64,000 bases of DNA, from positions 310,001 through 374,000 of the forward strand of contig NZ_LMHV01000041.1 of assembly GCF_001429725.1 (NCBI RefSeq), in the 5' to 3' direction. The translations under genes and the position numbers were made by a program. The notes under the pieces are model-generated. The model saw only the letters and a program-made list of their open reading frames with translations. It was not told where the DNA came from and searched no databases. Source of the stretch: Rhizobium sp. Root708 (GTDB lineage Bacteria; Pseudomonadota; Alphaproteobacteria; Rhizobiales; Rhizobiaceae). Below, piece after piece: positions 24,700-33,659 of the stretch (position 1 is the first letter of the stretch; each line of letters starts with the position of its first letter).

Positions 24700-26930
24700 T
24701 ACCATTTGTAGGTGGCTGTCGCCATGACGACACGGCCGGTGCCATAGAAGCACTGATACATCGACGCGCAGGCTGCGACATACTCTTTGTTGAAGAGGTT
24801 GGTGGCGTTAACCGCCAGCTGGAAGCCCTTCATCTTCGGGTCGTAGTTGCCAAAGTCATAGCTGACTGCCGCATCGAACAACGTGTAGGCGGGAACCTTC
24901 ATGGCGGTCGTATTCGCGGCGTCGCCGTTCGTCGAGCCCATGTAGCGAACGCCCGCGCCGAAGTTCAGGCCCTCCAGTGCGCCTTGGCCGATCGTGTAGT
25001 CCGTCCAAAGGCTCGCCATATGAGCGGGAGCGCCAACAGGGGTCTTGCCGAGCGTCGACGCGACATTGCTCCTGGTGACTTCAACATCGGCGTAGGTATA
25101 GGCGGCACTGAGGTTCAGCCCATCGAGGATCGCGAACTTCGCTCCCAATTCGACACCGCGTGATCGGACTTCGCCGGTCTGGGTCTGGCAGGTGGTAGAA
25201 GTGCAGCCGGTGAGCGTCGTGTTGGTACTGGTATGCACGGTGTCCGTCGTCAGGACGTTCTGTTGCGTCAGGTCATAGAGCGCGACGGTGAAGAGCCCGT
25301 CGAAATTGGTCGGCTGGTACTTTATCCCGACTTCATACTGCTGCCCGGTCGTCGGTTTGAAAGGCGTGCCACCATAGCCGGTGCCCATGGTCGGATCGAA
25401 CGAGGTGGCATAGCTTGCATAAGGTGCGATCCCGTTGTCGAACTCGTAGAGCAGTCCGGCTTTCCAGGTGAACGCGCTGTCGGTCGTATCGACCTCTTTC
25501 ACCGCACCACTTGAAAATGTCGTGGTCGCGCTGTCGATGGACGACCAATCATTGCGACCAGCGAGCACGAACGCCCAGTTATCGACCTTTACCTGATCCT
25601 GAATGTAGACGCCGGTCTGCCGACGGGTCTGGTCCTGTTGGCCGGTGAAAGCCACGCTCGGCGCAGCCTCATAAACCGGATTGAGGTAGTTGATATAGGT
25701 CGTCGCCCCATTGCCATAGGTCGAACGGGCGTCGATGAGCTGATAATCGAGGCCGAAGAGAACCTTGTGCTCGAGCGCTCCGGTGTCGAAATCAGCCTGA
25801 AGCTGATTGTCGATGGCAAGCGCATTGAACTGTTCGACGTAATGCGTCGACTGGCGCCCGATGCAAAGGTAGGCGACGCCGCCGCAGCTTGCGGCCGCAG
25901 CCCAGGCATTCGCGTTCGGCACGACTGAGTAAGCCTTGAACTCGCTTTCGCTGTGCATCATTCGCAAATTCTGCCTGGCCGTCCAGACTTCGTTGAAACG
26001 ATGCTCCAGTTCGTAGCCGATGGTGGCCTGCGTCCGCGCGAAAGAATTGTAATTCGGATTGCCGCTGAAGAAGTCGTAGGGAATCTGGCCGTTCGGATTT
26101 GTCTGCAGCGTTCCGAGAGCAGGCATCCAGTTTGTCAGGGCCGCATTCGGGTCGCGGGTATAGCTCGCCTTGATCGTCAAGGTCGTGTCCTCGTCCGGCG
26201 ACCAGGTCAGCGAGGGCGCGATGGCGATCCTCTTGCTGTCGGAGTAATCGAAGCCGAGATCATAAAGGCGCCCGACGCCGGTCAGCCGATACAGCAGGTC
26301 ACCGCTGTCATCAGCCGGTCCGGTAAAGTCGAAGCCGGCTTCGGCGCGGCCGTCATTGCCGAAACGCGTGAACACCTCGTTGGCACTTTCCGATTGCGGT
26401 TCCTTGCTGACAAGATTGACGATGCCGCCTGGATTTCCCGAACCGTACAGAACGGATGCCGGTCCGCGCGTGATTTCAATACCGTCGAGCAGATACGGAT
26501 CGATCGACGGCACATCATAGTTGATGCCCGTCGGCAGCCGCAGACCATCCCAGTAGTGAACGTAGTTGGCGTTGCCGCCGAAGCCACCGAAGCCGCGGAT
26601 AAAGACGCTATCAAAGCGATCGCCGGGGCGCGAGCCGGTGGTCACGCCGGGCTCGTAGCGAAGCGCCGACGACACGCTTGTCGCGCCCTGCTTCTCGAAC
26701 TGCTCGCTCGTTACGACCGATACAGACTGAGGCGTCTCAATGATGGCGGTGTCCGTCTTCGTGCCCGCGCGTGATCGCTTGGCGACAGGGCCGCTATCCG
26801 TACCTTTCTCTGCCGCGATCGTGATCTTCTGCAGGTCCGTCGCAGTTTGATCTTCGGCCATGGCCGTCGTCACCGCAAAGAGGCTCGCCGATCCGGCCAG
26901 CAACCCTGCAACGATCTGTCGGTAAGTCAT
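24699..26930 (-). CDS. TonB-dependent siderophore receptor
   Basis: Outer-membrane receptor, 743 aa, FhuA/FoxA/FpvA-like size. Signal peptide up to TTAMA. TonB-box region about residues 33-45, then the plug domain with ETPQSVSVVTSEQFEKQGA and the pattern ITRGPASVLYGSGNPGGIVN, which is diagnostic of siderophore receptors. The 22-strand barrel follows, ending in ATATYKW. The region GCTSTTCQTQ in a long extracellular loop could form a disulfide. ATG at 26930 has GAGGGATAA upstream. It is the first gene of receptor-binding protein 2-esterase and is divergent from the AraC regulator. Confidence 0.93.
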   Translation of the reverse strand: MTYRQIVAGLLAGSASLFAVTTAMAEDQTATDLQKITIAAEKGTDSGPVAKRSRAGTKTDTAIIETPQSVSVVTSEQFEKQGATSVSSALRYEPGVTTGSRPGDRFDSVFIRGFGGFGGNANYVHYWDGLRLPTGINYDVPSIDPYLLDGIEITRGPASVLYGSGNPGGIVNLVSKEPQSESANEVFTRFGNDGRAEAGFDFTGPADDSGDLLYRLTGVGRLYDLGFDYSDSKRIAIAPSLTWSPDEDTTLTIKASYTRDPNAALTNWMPALGTLQTNPNGQIPYDFFSGNPNYNSFARTQATIGYELEHRFNEVWTARQNLRMMHSESEFKAYSVVPNANAWAAAASCGGVAYLCIGRQSTHYVEQFNALAIDNQLQADFDTGALEHKVLFGLDYQLIDARSTYGNGATTYINYLNPVYEAAPSVAFTGQQDQTRRQTGVYIQDQVKVDNWAFVLAGRNDWSSIDSATTTFSSGAVKEVDTTDSAFTWKAGLLYEFDNGIAPYASYATSFDPTMGTGYGGTPFKPTTGQQYEVGIKYQPTNFDGLFTVALYDLTQQNVLTTDTVHTSTNTTLTGCTSTTCQTQTGEVRSRGVELGAKFAILDGLNLSAAYTYADVEVTRSNVASTLGKTPVGAPAHMASLWTDYTIGQGALEGLNFGAGVRYMGSTNGDAANTTAMKVPAYTLFDAAVSYDFGNYDPKMKGFQLAVNATNLFNKEYVAACASMYQCFYGTGRVVMATATYKW

Positions 26931-26984
26931 TTATCCCTCGCGAATGCTTCTCTGGTAGCGCGCATCCATCACGATTGAAAAAGA

Positions 26985-26999
26985 TGATGGAAGTTGTCA
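26985..26999. promoter_or_regulatory. weak RirA (IRO) box candidate
   Basis: TGA-TGGAAGTTG-TCA fits the minimal TGA-N9-TCA pattern reported for rhizobial RirA sites and lies 55 bp upstream of the TonB receptor. The core is too short to be convincing by itself and should occur by chance several times in 64 kb; location is the main support. Confidence 0.25.
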
Positions 27000-27044
27000 T
27001 GTTTTGGCGTTATACGCATTTGCGACGGCATGGCCATGATGAAC

Positions 27045-27074
27045 TTGTTTGAGAAAACGCCAGTTTTGTTTGAG
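27045..27074. promoter_or_regulatory. direct repeat, AraC-type operator candidate
   Basis: TTGTTTGAG at 27045-27053 is repeated exactly at 27066-27074. The spacing is 21 bp, two turns of the helix, the usual phasing of paired AraC/XylS half-sites. It is between the divergent AraC gene and the TonB receptor, about 115-145 bp from the receptor start. The neighbouring AraC protein is the obvious candidate to bind it. Confidence 0.55.
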
Positions 27075-27123
27075 TTCGGAACGCTGAGCGCCGCCCGGTT
27101 TCAAAAACGGATAAAGTTGCCCA

Positions 27124-28110
27124 ATGAGCTCTCTGTTAAAGGCGCATGAATTCTTTGGGCAGATGCAGGCAGGAAACCGTTCCTTCCGGCTGCTGAACTC
27201 CAATATCGAATCCGACAAGGCCCTCCTGAAAGGCAGCTTCAGCAAGACCGCGATCAGATCCGGCCTCAGCGTGCACTATTCCGATGTCACGAACCTTTGC
27301 GATCTCCACACCGAAACGGAGGCGCCGGCGCATCTCGGCATCAAGCTGTTCTTCCGGGGCGGCGTTGCCGCGAGCATCGGAAACCAGGACATTCCGATGC
27401 CGCGCAGGCACGATCGCGATTGCTGGACGCCGTCGGCCACGCTTTTCCACCAGAAAGGCCCAGAGGTCTTTCGGCGGCGCGCGGCAATCGGCGACCGGGT
27501 GCGCAAACTGACGATAAAGATTTTTCCTGAATGGCTGGAATCGGGCGACGTATTCTCCGATGCAAGCGCCAGTGGCATCAAGCGCTTTACGGCTCAAACA
27601 CTTGCGGCCCGCTCATGGACACCCAGCGCTTCTCTCTTGGCGCTTGCCGAACAGGTGATCCGTCCTCCGGCGATAGATACTTGCCTCAGCCGCCTCTACA
27701 TCGAAAGCCGTGTGCTCGGCATTATCGGAGAGGCTTTCGGCATGCTGTCCGAGGATCATAATCCGGCCGACGGGCGCAGCGGCCTCACGGTCGCCGAAAG
27801 ACGCCGCCTGATGCTGGCCGAAGAACTGATTGCCGGCACCACCGATCCGCTTTCGCTGGAGGAAATCGCCGCAAGGGCTGGGGTCGGGGTCAACACGCTG
27901 CAGCGTCTCTTCCATACCGCCCATGACACGACCGTCTTTCATTATGTCCGCGCCAGGAGACTCGAGCAGGCTCGGCTTGCGCTCGAAAACGAGGAACTGT
28001 CGATCGCGCAGGCGGCATACATGGCCGGCTATACCAGCGCCGCGAATTTCTCGACCGCCTTCAAGCGCCGCTTCGGTTTCACCCCCAAGGACGCGCGGCG
28101 CCCCAAATAG
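27124..28110 (+). CDS. AraC-family transcriptional regulator
   Basis: Regulator of 328 aa, PchR-like in layout: an N-terminal ligand domain (about 1-215) and a C-terminal double helix-turn-helix. The HTH part reads LSLEEIAARAGVGVNTLQRLFHTAHDTTVFHYVRARRLEQARLAL followed by SIAQAAYMAGYTSAANFSTAFKRRFGFTPKDAR, intact. PchR-type AraC proteins sense the ferric siderophore and activate its receptor gene; the divergent TonB receptor makes this likely. The phased direct repeat upstream is a plausible target. Whether it also controls the downstream ATPase gene is unclear. Confidence 0.9.
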   Translation: MSSLLKAHEFFGQMQAGNRSFRLLNSNIESDKALLKGSFSKTAIRSGLSVHYSDVTNLCDLHTETEAPAHLGIKLFFRGGVAASIGNQDIPMPRRHDRDCWTPSATLFHQKGPEVFRRRAAIGDRVRKLTIKIFPEWLESGDVFSDASASGIKRFTAQTLAARSWTPSASLLALAEQVIRPPAIDTCLSRLYIESRVLGIIGEAFGMLSEDHNPADGRSGLTVAERRRLMLAEELIAGTTDPLSLEEIAARAGVGVNTLQRLFHTAHDTTVFHYVRARRLEQARLALENEELSIAQAAYMAGYTSAANFSTAFKRRFGFTPKDARRPK

Positions 28111-28232
28111 CCACCAGCTTTCCGCGATGTCCCGGAAAAACAATGCCGCCTTTCTAAGTTGACATATCCAGTAAGGTTTTGCAGAAGCATTGGCACATTC
28201 AAAGTGCTTTTGCCGAATTCGGAGATGCTCGT

Positions 28233-29012
28233 ATGGCGACCACGTTCCTGTCCATGTCTCAGGTGCAATACGAGGCCGAGAAGAAACTGATCCTCTCCGG
28301 TATCGATCTCTCGCTTGAAAAAGGTCGGGTCTACGGCCTGGTCGGCCAGAACGGCAGCGGCAAGAGCACGCTTCTGAAAATCATGGCGCGGCAAATCTCT
28401 CCCACCTCGGGCGATGTCCGCCTGCAGGGCGAAGCTGCGGCGGACTGGAAGGCCCGGGCCTTCGCCCGCGAAGTCGCCTACATGCCGCAGTTTACGCCGA
28501 CAACCGACGGCATGACCGTGCGTGAGCTCGTCGCCCTCGGCCGCTTTCCCTGGCATGGAACACTCGGCCGTTTTACCAAGAGCGACCAGCAGCTTGTCGA
28601 TGATGCCATTGAGAGAACAGACCTTGAGCGGTTTCGGGACAGTCTGGTTGCCAATATGTCGGGCGGTGAACGCCAGCGCGCCTGGATCGCCATGATGCTT
28701 GCGCAGAACGCGAGCTGCCTGCTTCTCGATGAGCCGACTTCTGCGCTCGATCTGCTGCACCAGGATGGCGTGCTCGCTCTTCTGCGCGAACTCAGCCACG
28801 AACGCGGCTTGACCATCGTCGTGGTTCTCCACGACATCAATCTCGCGGCCCGCTACTGCGACGAGATCGTTGCGCTCAACAACGGCCGGATTTCCGCGCG
28901 GGGACGCCCCGGCGAGATCGTTCAGTCCGACGTGTTGAAATCCGTTTTCGGCGTCGAAATGGGCGTGTTCCCTCACCCCGTGAGCCACGCGCCGATCAGC
29001 TATATCCTTTAA
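28233..29012 (+). CDS. iron-siderophore ABC transporter ATP-binding protein 2 (FhuC type)
   Basis: ATPase of the FhuC/FecE class, 259 aa. Walker A GQNGSGKST, MPQFTPTTDGMTVRELVALGRFPWHG, signature MSGGERQRAWIAMMLAQ and Walker B CLLLDEPTSALDL are all intact. The FPWHG stretch is typical of FhuC-type proteins. Start at ATG 28233, preceded by GGAG. No permease gene accompanies it; its partners may be binding protein 2 and the single FecCD permease upstream, or genes elsewhere. Confidence 0.88.
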   Translation: MATTFLSMSQVQYEAEKKLILSGIDLSLEKGRVYGLVGQNGSGKSTLLKIMARQISPTSGDVRLQGEAAADWKARAFAREVAYMPQFTPTTDGMTVRELVALGRFPWHGTLGRFTKSDQQLVDDAIERTDLERFRDSLVANMSGGERQRAWIAMMLAQNASCLLLDEPTSALDLLHQDGVLALLRELSHERGLTIVVVLHDINLAARYCDEIVALNNGRISARGRPGEIVQSDVLKSVFGVEMGVFPHPVSHAPISYIL

Positions 29013-29386
29013 GCCAGACAAGAACCGAAGTTGGCAGCCCGCTTGCGCCCGCGATTGCGGGAGCACGCCGGCGCGTGCTTCCTGAACTGGCCAGGCTCGC
29101 ATGCGTGGGCATCCATGCTGGGAAGCGTCCTGCCGTTGGCTCTGACGGTCCTCGTAGGCTGTCACCTATCTTCTCGTTGCCGTAATAGCCTTGAAATCGC
29201 TTCTATTCCATAGGAGCGACGAGCGCCTGCGATCAGGTGCTGCTTTGGCGTCGACACGCCGAGAACTCCAAGCATGACGGGCTGTCAGAAGTTTCACGGA
29301 GGCCTGGCCGGACCAGCTCCTCATCATCGCATTGACTTTTGTCAGCATCGATGAATTATGTCAGAACAGATTCTTGAAAGGCCCCC
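29013..29386. other. intergenic region, no gene seen
   Basis: About 370 bp between the iron ATPase and the SorC regulator. Short reading frames here have no ribosome site or recognisable product. The right end holds the presumed promoter of the regulator, with TGAC-TTTT-GTCA and ATGTCA elements. Confidence 0.55.
29333..29363. promoter_or_regulatory. possible SorC autoregulatory site
   Basis: TGACTTTTGTCA (29333-29344) is a short palindrome, and ATGTCA recurs at 29358-29363. Both share the GTCA/TGAC core with the strong palindrome between the ABC importer and the kinase operon (36263-36289). Located 25-55 bp upstream of the SorC regulator. Similarity is partial. Confidence 0.3.
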
Positions 29387-30367
29387 ATGCCCATCCGCGC
29401 CACCGACCAGATCATCCATAAGGCCGCCTGGCTCTATTACAATCACGGCCTGCGCCAGGACGAGGTCGCACAGAAGCTGGAAATTTCCCGCGCATCAATC
29501 GCGGCCTATCTCCGCCGCGCGCGTGAAATGGGCATCGTCACGATCACCACGTCTTCCGAGTTGTTTTCGGACGACGTTCTCGCCCGCGAGCTCGAGGACG
29601 CAACAGGTTTGACGACTGCCTGGATCGTTCCTGAGGACCGGCAGGCTATGGATCCTGCGGCGGAAATGCCTGTAGTGGCGGCCTCGGTTTTCCTCGAGCT
29701 GATCGAGAAAGGCGACCGGATCGGCGTGGCGTGGGGCCGTACCGTCTATCATATCGCCGACGTGATGCCATTCGCGGATCTGCGCGGGGTAACGGTTGTG
29801 CAGCTTTGCGGAAACCTCGGCGCGCCCTACTCCTACCGTCCGGATCAATGCACGACCGAAATTGCCCGCCGCCTGAATGCCGAAGGCATTAACTTCTACG
29901 CACCGCTCGTGCTTTCGACCGAGCGCCTTGCCGAAGAATTGCGCGGCGAGCCCGTCATCAAGGAGCAGCTTGCGACGATCTCCGATTGTCAGCTGGCTCT
30001 CTACTCGGTCGGCGGCATCGAGGATGACAGTCACCTCGTCAAATGCGGCGCGCTTTCGGCGGAAGACATGCATACGCTTGGAAAGAACGGTGCCGCCGGC
30101 GTCATCGCCGGACAGCTGATCGATCGTGACGGGCAATGGATGGATTGCGCCCATAACCGGCGCTGCATATCCGCCGATCTGAGTTCGATCCGCGCCATCA
30201 AGAAGCGCATGCTTGTCGTGCAGGAAGACAACAAGTTCGAGCCGCTGATGGCTGCCCTCAGGGGCGGTTTCGCATCGCATCTCATCGTTACCACCTCGAT
30301 GGCGCGTAAAGTCATGGAGCGCTGGAACCGGGAAGGGCTTGGCAAAGGCGCTCCAGGCGCCGCCTAG
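29387..30367 (+). CDS. SorC/DeoR-type sugar-binding transcriptional regulator
   Basis: Regulator of 326 aa. N-terminal helix-turn-helix of the SorC type: AAWLYYNHGLRQDEVAQKLEISRASIAAYLRRAREMGIV. The rest is the sugar-phosphate-binding domain: RIGVAWGRTVYHIAD, VQLCGNLGAP, then DCQLALYSVGGIEDDSHLV and KNGAAGVIAGQLID. Ligands of this family are usually phosphorylated sugars. It sits 50 bp upstream of the fused aldolase/dehydrogenase and is probably co-transcribed. It is the best candidate to bind the palindrome in front of the nearby ABC importer and MtnK/MtnA/RLP operon. Confidence 0.9.
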   Translation: MPIRATDQIIHKAAWLYYNHGLRQDEVAQKLEISRASIAAYLRRAREMGIVTITTSSELFSDDVLARELEDATGLTTAWIVPEDRQAMDPAAEMPVVAASVFLELIEKGDRIGVAWGRTVYHIADVMPFADLRGVTVVQLCGNLGAPYSYRPDQCTTEIARRLNAEGINFYAPLVLSTERLAEELRGEPVIKEQLATISDCQLALYSVGGIEDDSHLVKCGALSAEDMHTLGKNGAAGVIAGQLIDRDGQWMDCAHNRRCISADLSSIRAIKKRMLVVQEDNKFEPLMAALRGGFASHLIVTTSMARKVMERWNREGLGKGAPGAA

Positions 30368-30417
30368 GTTTCATCAGGCAGCCCTCGGTGCAGCCGATTT
30401 ATCGGGAGGAACATACA

Positions 30418-32472
30418 ATGGAAAATCTGTGGCGGGACGACACGGCGGAGAAGGTTGTCGCCGACTACGCAGCGAAGGGCATCGGCCGTGACCTTGCGCT
30501 GCGAACCTATACGACCCGGCTTCTGGGCGGTGAACCTCGTCTCGTTCTCCATGGCGGTGGAAACACGTCCGTCAAGACCGAAGCCACCGATATGGTCGGC
30601 GATACGCACGCGGTGTTGTGCGTGAAGGGAAGCGGATGGGACATGGGCACCATCGAGCCCCCCGGCCTGCCTGCCGTAAAGATGGGCCCACTTCTGAAAA
30701 GCCGCAGGTTCGAAAAGTTATCGGATGAAGACATGGTCACGCTGCTGCGCGCCAATCTCATGGATCCCGCTGCTCCGAATCCGTCGGTTGAGGCGCTGCT
30801 GCATGCCTTCCTGCCGCACAAGTTCGTCGATCATACCCATTCCACGGCGATCCTTGCGATTGCCGACCAGGCCGCCAGCCGAACGATGTCGCAGGAACTG
30901 TTCGGCAAGAAGATGGGCTTCGTGCCTTACATCATGCCCGGTTTTGCTCTCGCAAAGGCGGCCGCGGAGGTGTTCGAGCAAGACCCGACAGTCGAGGGGC
31001 TGATCCTCGACAAGCATGGAATCTTCACCTTCGCCGAGACGGCCAAAGAGGCCTATGACCGGATGATCCACTACGTCACGCTTGCCGAGGACTATGTCAG
31101 GCACAACGGACGCAATCCTTTCACGTCCGCCCGCTTACCCGCCGCTATTGCAGGCCCCAATGACATTGCGCCGATGCTGCGCGGCGCGGTGGCCGTCGAC
31201 AAGGGTAACGGCCGCTTCGATCGCATGGTGAGCGTTTTCCGGAGTTCCCCGGCAATCCTCGATTTCGTCAACGCGGCTGAGGTCGATGATATGGCCGCAC
31301 GCGGCGTCTCGACACCCGACCTTTCGATCCGCATCAAGACTGGCCCGGTAGTGTTGCCGGCGCCGGCGCAAGATGCGTTGGGCGACTATCGCGCCGTCAT
31401 CGATGAGCGCGTTGCATCCTTTGTCGCCGACTACACCGAGTATTTCCGTGGCAATGACGCCCGCGACGACGTCAAACGCGTCATGCTCGATCCGAAGCCG
31501 CGGCTGACCCTGGTGGCCGGCGTCGGCATGTTCGGGCATGGACGCACCTACAAGGATGCCGCGATCGCTGCCGATGTCGGCGAAATGTGGATCGAGGCAG
31601 CACGCGACGCTGAATCGGTCGGACGTTTCGAGCCGGTAAGCCGTTCGGACCTCTTCGATCTCGAATATTGGTCGCTCGAGCAGGCAAAGCTCAGCGGCGC
31701 CAAGCCGAAGCCGTTTACCGGCCAGGTTGTGCTCGTTACCGGCGGCGCCGGCGCTATTGGCGCTGCGATCGTGAAAGCCTTCGTCGCGGAAGGCGCGCAT
31801 GCCGTTGTCGTTGACCTCGACGGTGAAAAGGCAGCCGCGATCGCCAAGGCCGTCGGTAACGGCGCGATCGGACTGGGCTGCGACATCACGGATCCCGCGT
31901 CTGTGCGCGCCGCTTTCGATGCAGCGGTGTCGAGGTTCGGCGGCGTCGACATCGTCGTCTCCAATGCCGGCGCCGCCTGGGAGAGCCCGATCGCCACGAT
32001 GGACGATGCGCTTTTGCGAAAGAGCTTCGAGCTCAACTTTTTCGCCCACCAGACTGTGGCGCAGAACGCCGTGCGCATCATGAAGGCCCAGGAAACCGGC
32101 GGCGTCCTGTTGTTCAACGCTTCGAAACAGGCGGTCAATCCGGGGGCAAAATTCGGCGCCTATGGCTTGCCGAAGGCCGCGACACTCTTCTTGTCCCGGC
32201 AGTACGCGCTGGAGCATGGCGCGGACCGCATCCGCGTCAACGCCGTCAACGCCGACCGGATCCGCTCCGGTCTGCTGAACGACGAGATGATTGCGAACCG
32301 ATCGGCCGCACGCGGTGTATCAACCGACGAATATATGGCCGGCAACCTTCTCGGCCTCGAGGTGACGGCTGATGATGTGGCGAGAGCCTTCATCCATCAC
32401 GCTCTCGCGGAGCGCACGACGGCCGATGTCACAACTGTTGACGGCGGCAACATCGCAGCCGCAATGCGCTAG
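30418..32472 (+). CDS. bifunctional class II aldolase / short-chain dehydrogenase (RhaD-like)
   Basis: Fusion enzyme of 684 aa, as in rhizobial rhamnulose-1-phosphate aldolase/dehydrogenases. Residues about 1-420 form a class II (zinc) aldolase domain with metal-binding HTHSTAILA and LDKHGIFTF. From about 430 a complete SDR domain follows: VLVTGGAGAIGAAIV, SNAGAAWESPI, FNASKQ and the catalytic YGLPK. The expected action is retro-aldol cleavage of a 1-phospho-ketose to DHAP and an aldehyde, which the SDR half then oxidises or reduces. ATG 30418 has GGGAGGAAC upstream. No rhamnose kinase or isomerase is nearby; the MtnK/MtnA operon across the importer could supply a 1-phospho-ketopentose substrate instead. 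Confidence 0.88.
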   Translation: MENLWRDDTAEKVVADYAAKGIGRDLALRTYTTRLLGGEPRLVLHGGGNTSVKTEATDMVGDTHAVLCVKGSGWDMGTIEPPGLPAVKMGPLLKSRRFEKLSDEDMVTLLRANLMDPAAPNPSVEALLHAFLPHKFVDHTHSTAILAIADQAASRTMSQELFGKKMGFVPYIMPGFALAKAAAEVFEQDPTVEGLILDKHGIFTFAETAKEAYDRMIHYVTLAEDYVRHNGRNPFTSARLPAAIAGPNDIAPMLRGAVAVDKGNGRFDRMVSVFRSSPAILDFVNAAEVDDMAARGVSTPDLSIRIKTGPVVLPAPAQDALGDYRAVIDERVASFVADYTEYFRGNDARDDVKRVMLDPKPRLTLVAGVGMFGHGRTYKDAAIAADVGEMWIEAARDAESVGRFEPVSRSDLFDLEYWSLEQAKLSGAKPKPFTGQVVLVTGGAGAIGAAIVKAFVAEGAHAVVVDLDGEKAAAIAKAVGNGAIGLGCDITDPASVRAAFDAAVSRFGGVDIVVSNAGAAWESPIATMDDALLRKSFELNFFAHQTVAQNAVRIMKAQETGGVLLFNASKQAVNPGAKFGAYGLPKAATLFLSRQYALEHGADRIRVNAVNADRIRSGLLNDEMIANRSAARGVSTDEYMAGNLLGLEVTADDVARAFIHHALAERTTADVTTVDGGNIAAAMR

Positions 32473-32514
32473 GTAAGGCATGGCCACCCCGCGGAACTAA
32501 ATCGGAGAACGAAA

Positions 32515-32542
32515 AAAGGGACGGCTGATCGGCCGTCCCTTT
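32515..32542. terminator. bidirectional intrinsic terminator
   Basis: Perfect 11-bp stem AAAGGGACGGC / GCCGTCCCTTT with a 6-nt loop, an A-run on its left and a T-rich tail on its right. It lies between the convergent aldolase/dehydrogenase and binding-protein genes and can end both transcripts. Confidence 0.85.
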
Positions 32543-32563
32543 CTCTTTGCGAATGCTACCGGC

Positions 32564-33607
32564 TTAGGGCTTCGGCATCCAGGCAGGCATGGCAACCTCG
32601 GCATGCGCGAACTGCGGCAGCTTCACGCCGAGTTCTTCCATGTTCTTGATGTCCTGATCATTCAGATCTTTCTGCGTGATCAGCGTCGGCGGCACGATAA
32701 CCTGATGGCCCGGATCTTCTCCCGCCAGAAGCATTGCCAGCGAACGCACCGAGACCTGGCCAACGACCGCCGGATTCGTTGCAGCCGTCGCGGCCCAGGC
32801 AGAACCCGATTCACGCATCGCCGCGATGTCAGGCGTGGAAATGTCGGCGGAGTAGATCTTTACGTTCGACGACAAACCCGCCTCGTCGACGGCGATTTTC
32901 ACGCCCTTGGCGAATTCGTCGTAGGGCGCAAACATCACGGTGATATCGGGGTTGGCGGTGATTACCGAGCGGGCCTGGTTCGCGACGGAGTTGGCAATCG
33001 GATTGTCCATCGTGCCGAATTGCGCGGCTTCATTGATGCCGTTGTACTTTGCCTTGAACTGCTTCCAGGTCTCGTCGCGACGGTCGAGCGGCGCAATACC
33101 CGCTACGTAGACGTAGCCGGCCTTGAAGCTTTCGCCGTTGTCTTTCACCGCCTGCTCCAGAGCCAGGCGGGCAAGGTCGCGGTCCGACTGCTCGACTTGG
33201 GGAATCTTGTCGTTCTCGACATTGACGTCGAAGGCGACAACCTTGATACCGGCATCGATCGCACGCTGCGCGGCTTCCTTCATGGATTCCGTCAGGCCGT
33301 GCTGGATGATGATGCCCTGGACGCCGAGCGCGATGGCCTGGTCGACCATGTCAGCCTGGAGCGCCGCATCCTGGCGGCTGTCGAAAACCTGCAACTGAAC
33401 GCCGAGCGCCTTTGCCTGTGCCTCCACACCGGCAAGGTACGACTGGAAGAAGTCACCGGTCGACAGATAGCGCACGAGCGCGATCTTCACGTCGCCCGGC
33501 TTGTCGAATGGCTTTGGCATGTCTGCTGCTGCCAACGGGCCGGCGAATGCCGTCGCGCCCATCAGCCCGAGCGTTAACTTGCCCAGGGTTCTGCGTGTTA
33601 TGTTCAT
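32564..33607 (-). CDS. sugar ABC transporter substrate-binding protein (ribose-type)
   Basis: Periplasmic receptor of about 347 aa, Peripla_BP_4 family. The signal region contains a twin-arginine-like stretch, NITRRTLGKL, followed by a hydrophobic run ending LAAADM, so export may use Tat. Landmarks of the fold: VRYLSTGDFFQSYLAGVE, DQAIALGVQGIIIQHGLTESM and DIAAMRESGSAWAATAATNPAVVG. ATG 33607 follows GGAGGAG. It is the last gene of the importer operon ATPase-permease-binding protein, an unusual order. Expected ligand: the pentose or deoxy-pentose handled by the MtnK/MtnA operon next door (inference). Confidence 0.88.
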   Translation of the reverse strand: MNITRRTLGKLTLGLMGATAFAGPLAAADMPKPFDKPGDVKIALVRYLSTGDFFQSYLAGVEAQAKALGVQLQVFDSRQDAALQADMVDQAIALGVQGIIIQHGLTESMKEAAQRAIDAGIKVVAFDVNVENDKIPQVEQSDRDLARLALEQAVKDNGESFKAGYVYVAGIAPLDRRDETWKQFKAKYNGINEAAQFGTMDNPIANSVANQARSVITANPDITVMFAPYDEFAKGVKIAVDEAGLSSNVKIYSADISTPDIAAMRESGSAWAATAATNPAVVGQVSVRSLAMLLAGEDPGHQVIVPPTLITQKDLNDQDIKNMEELGVKLPQFAHAEVAMPAWMPKP

Positions 33608-33659
33608 TTCAGTCTCCTCCACTGGTGAACCTTGTCTATCCGCCTGCGGGCAGCGCCCG

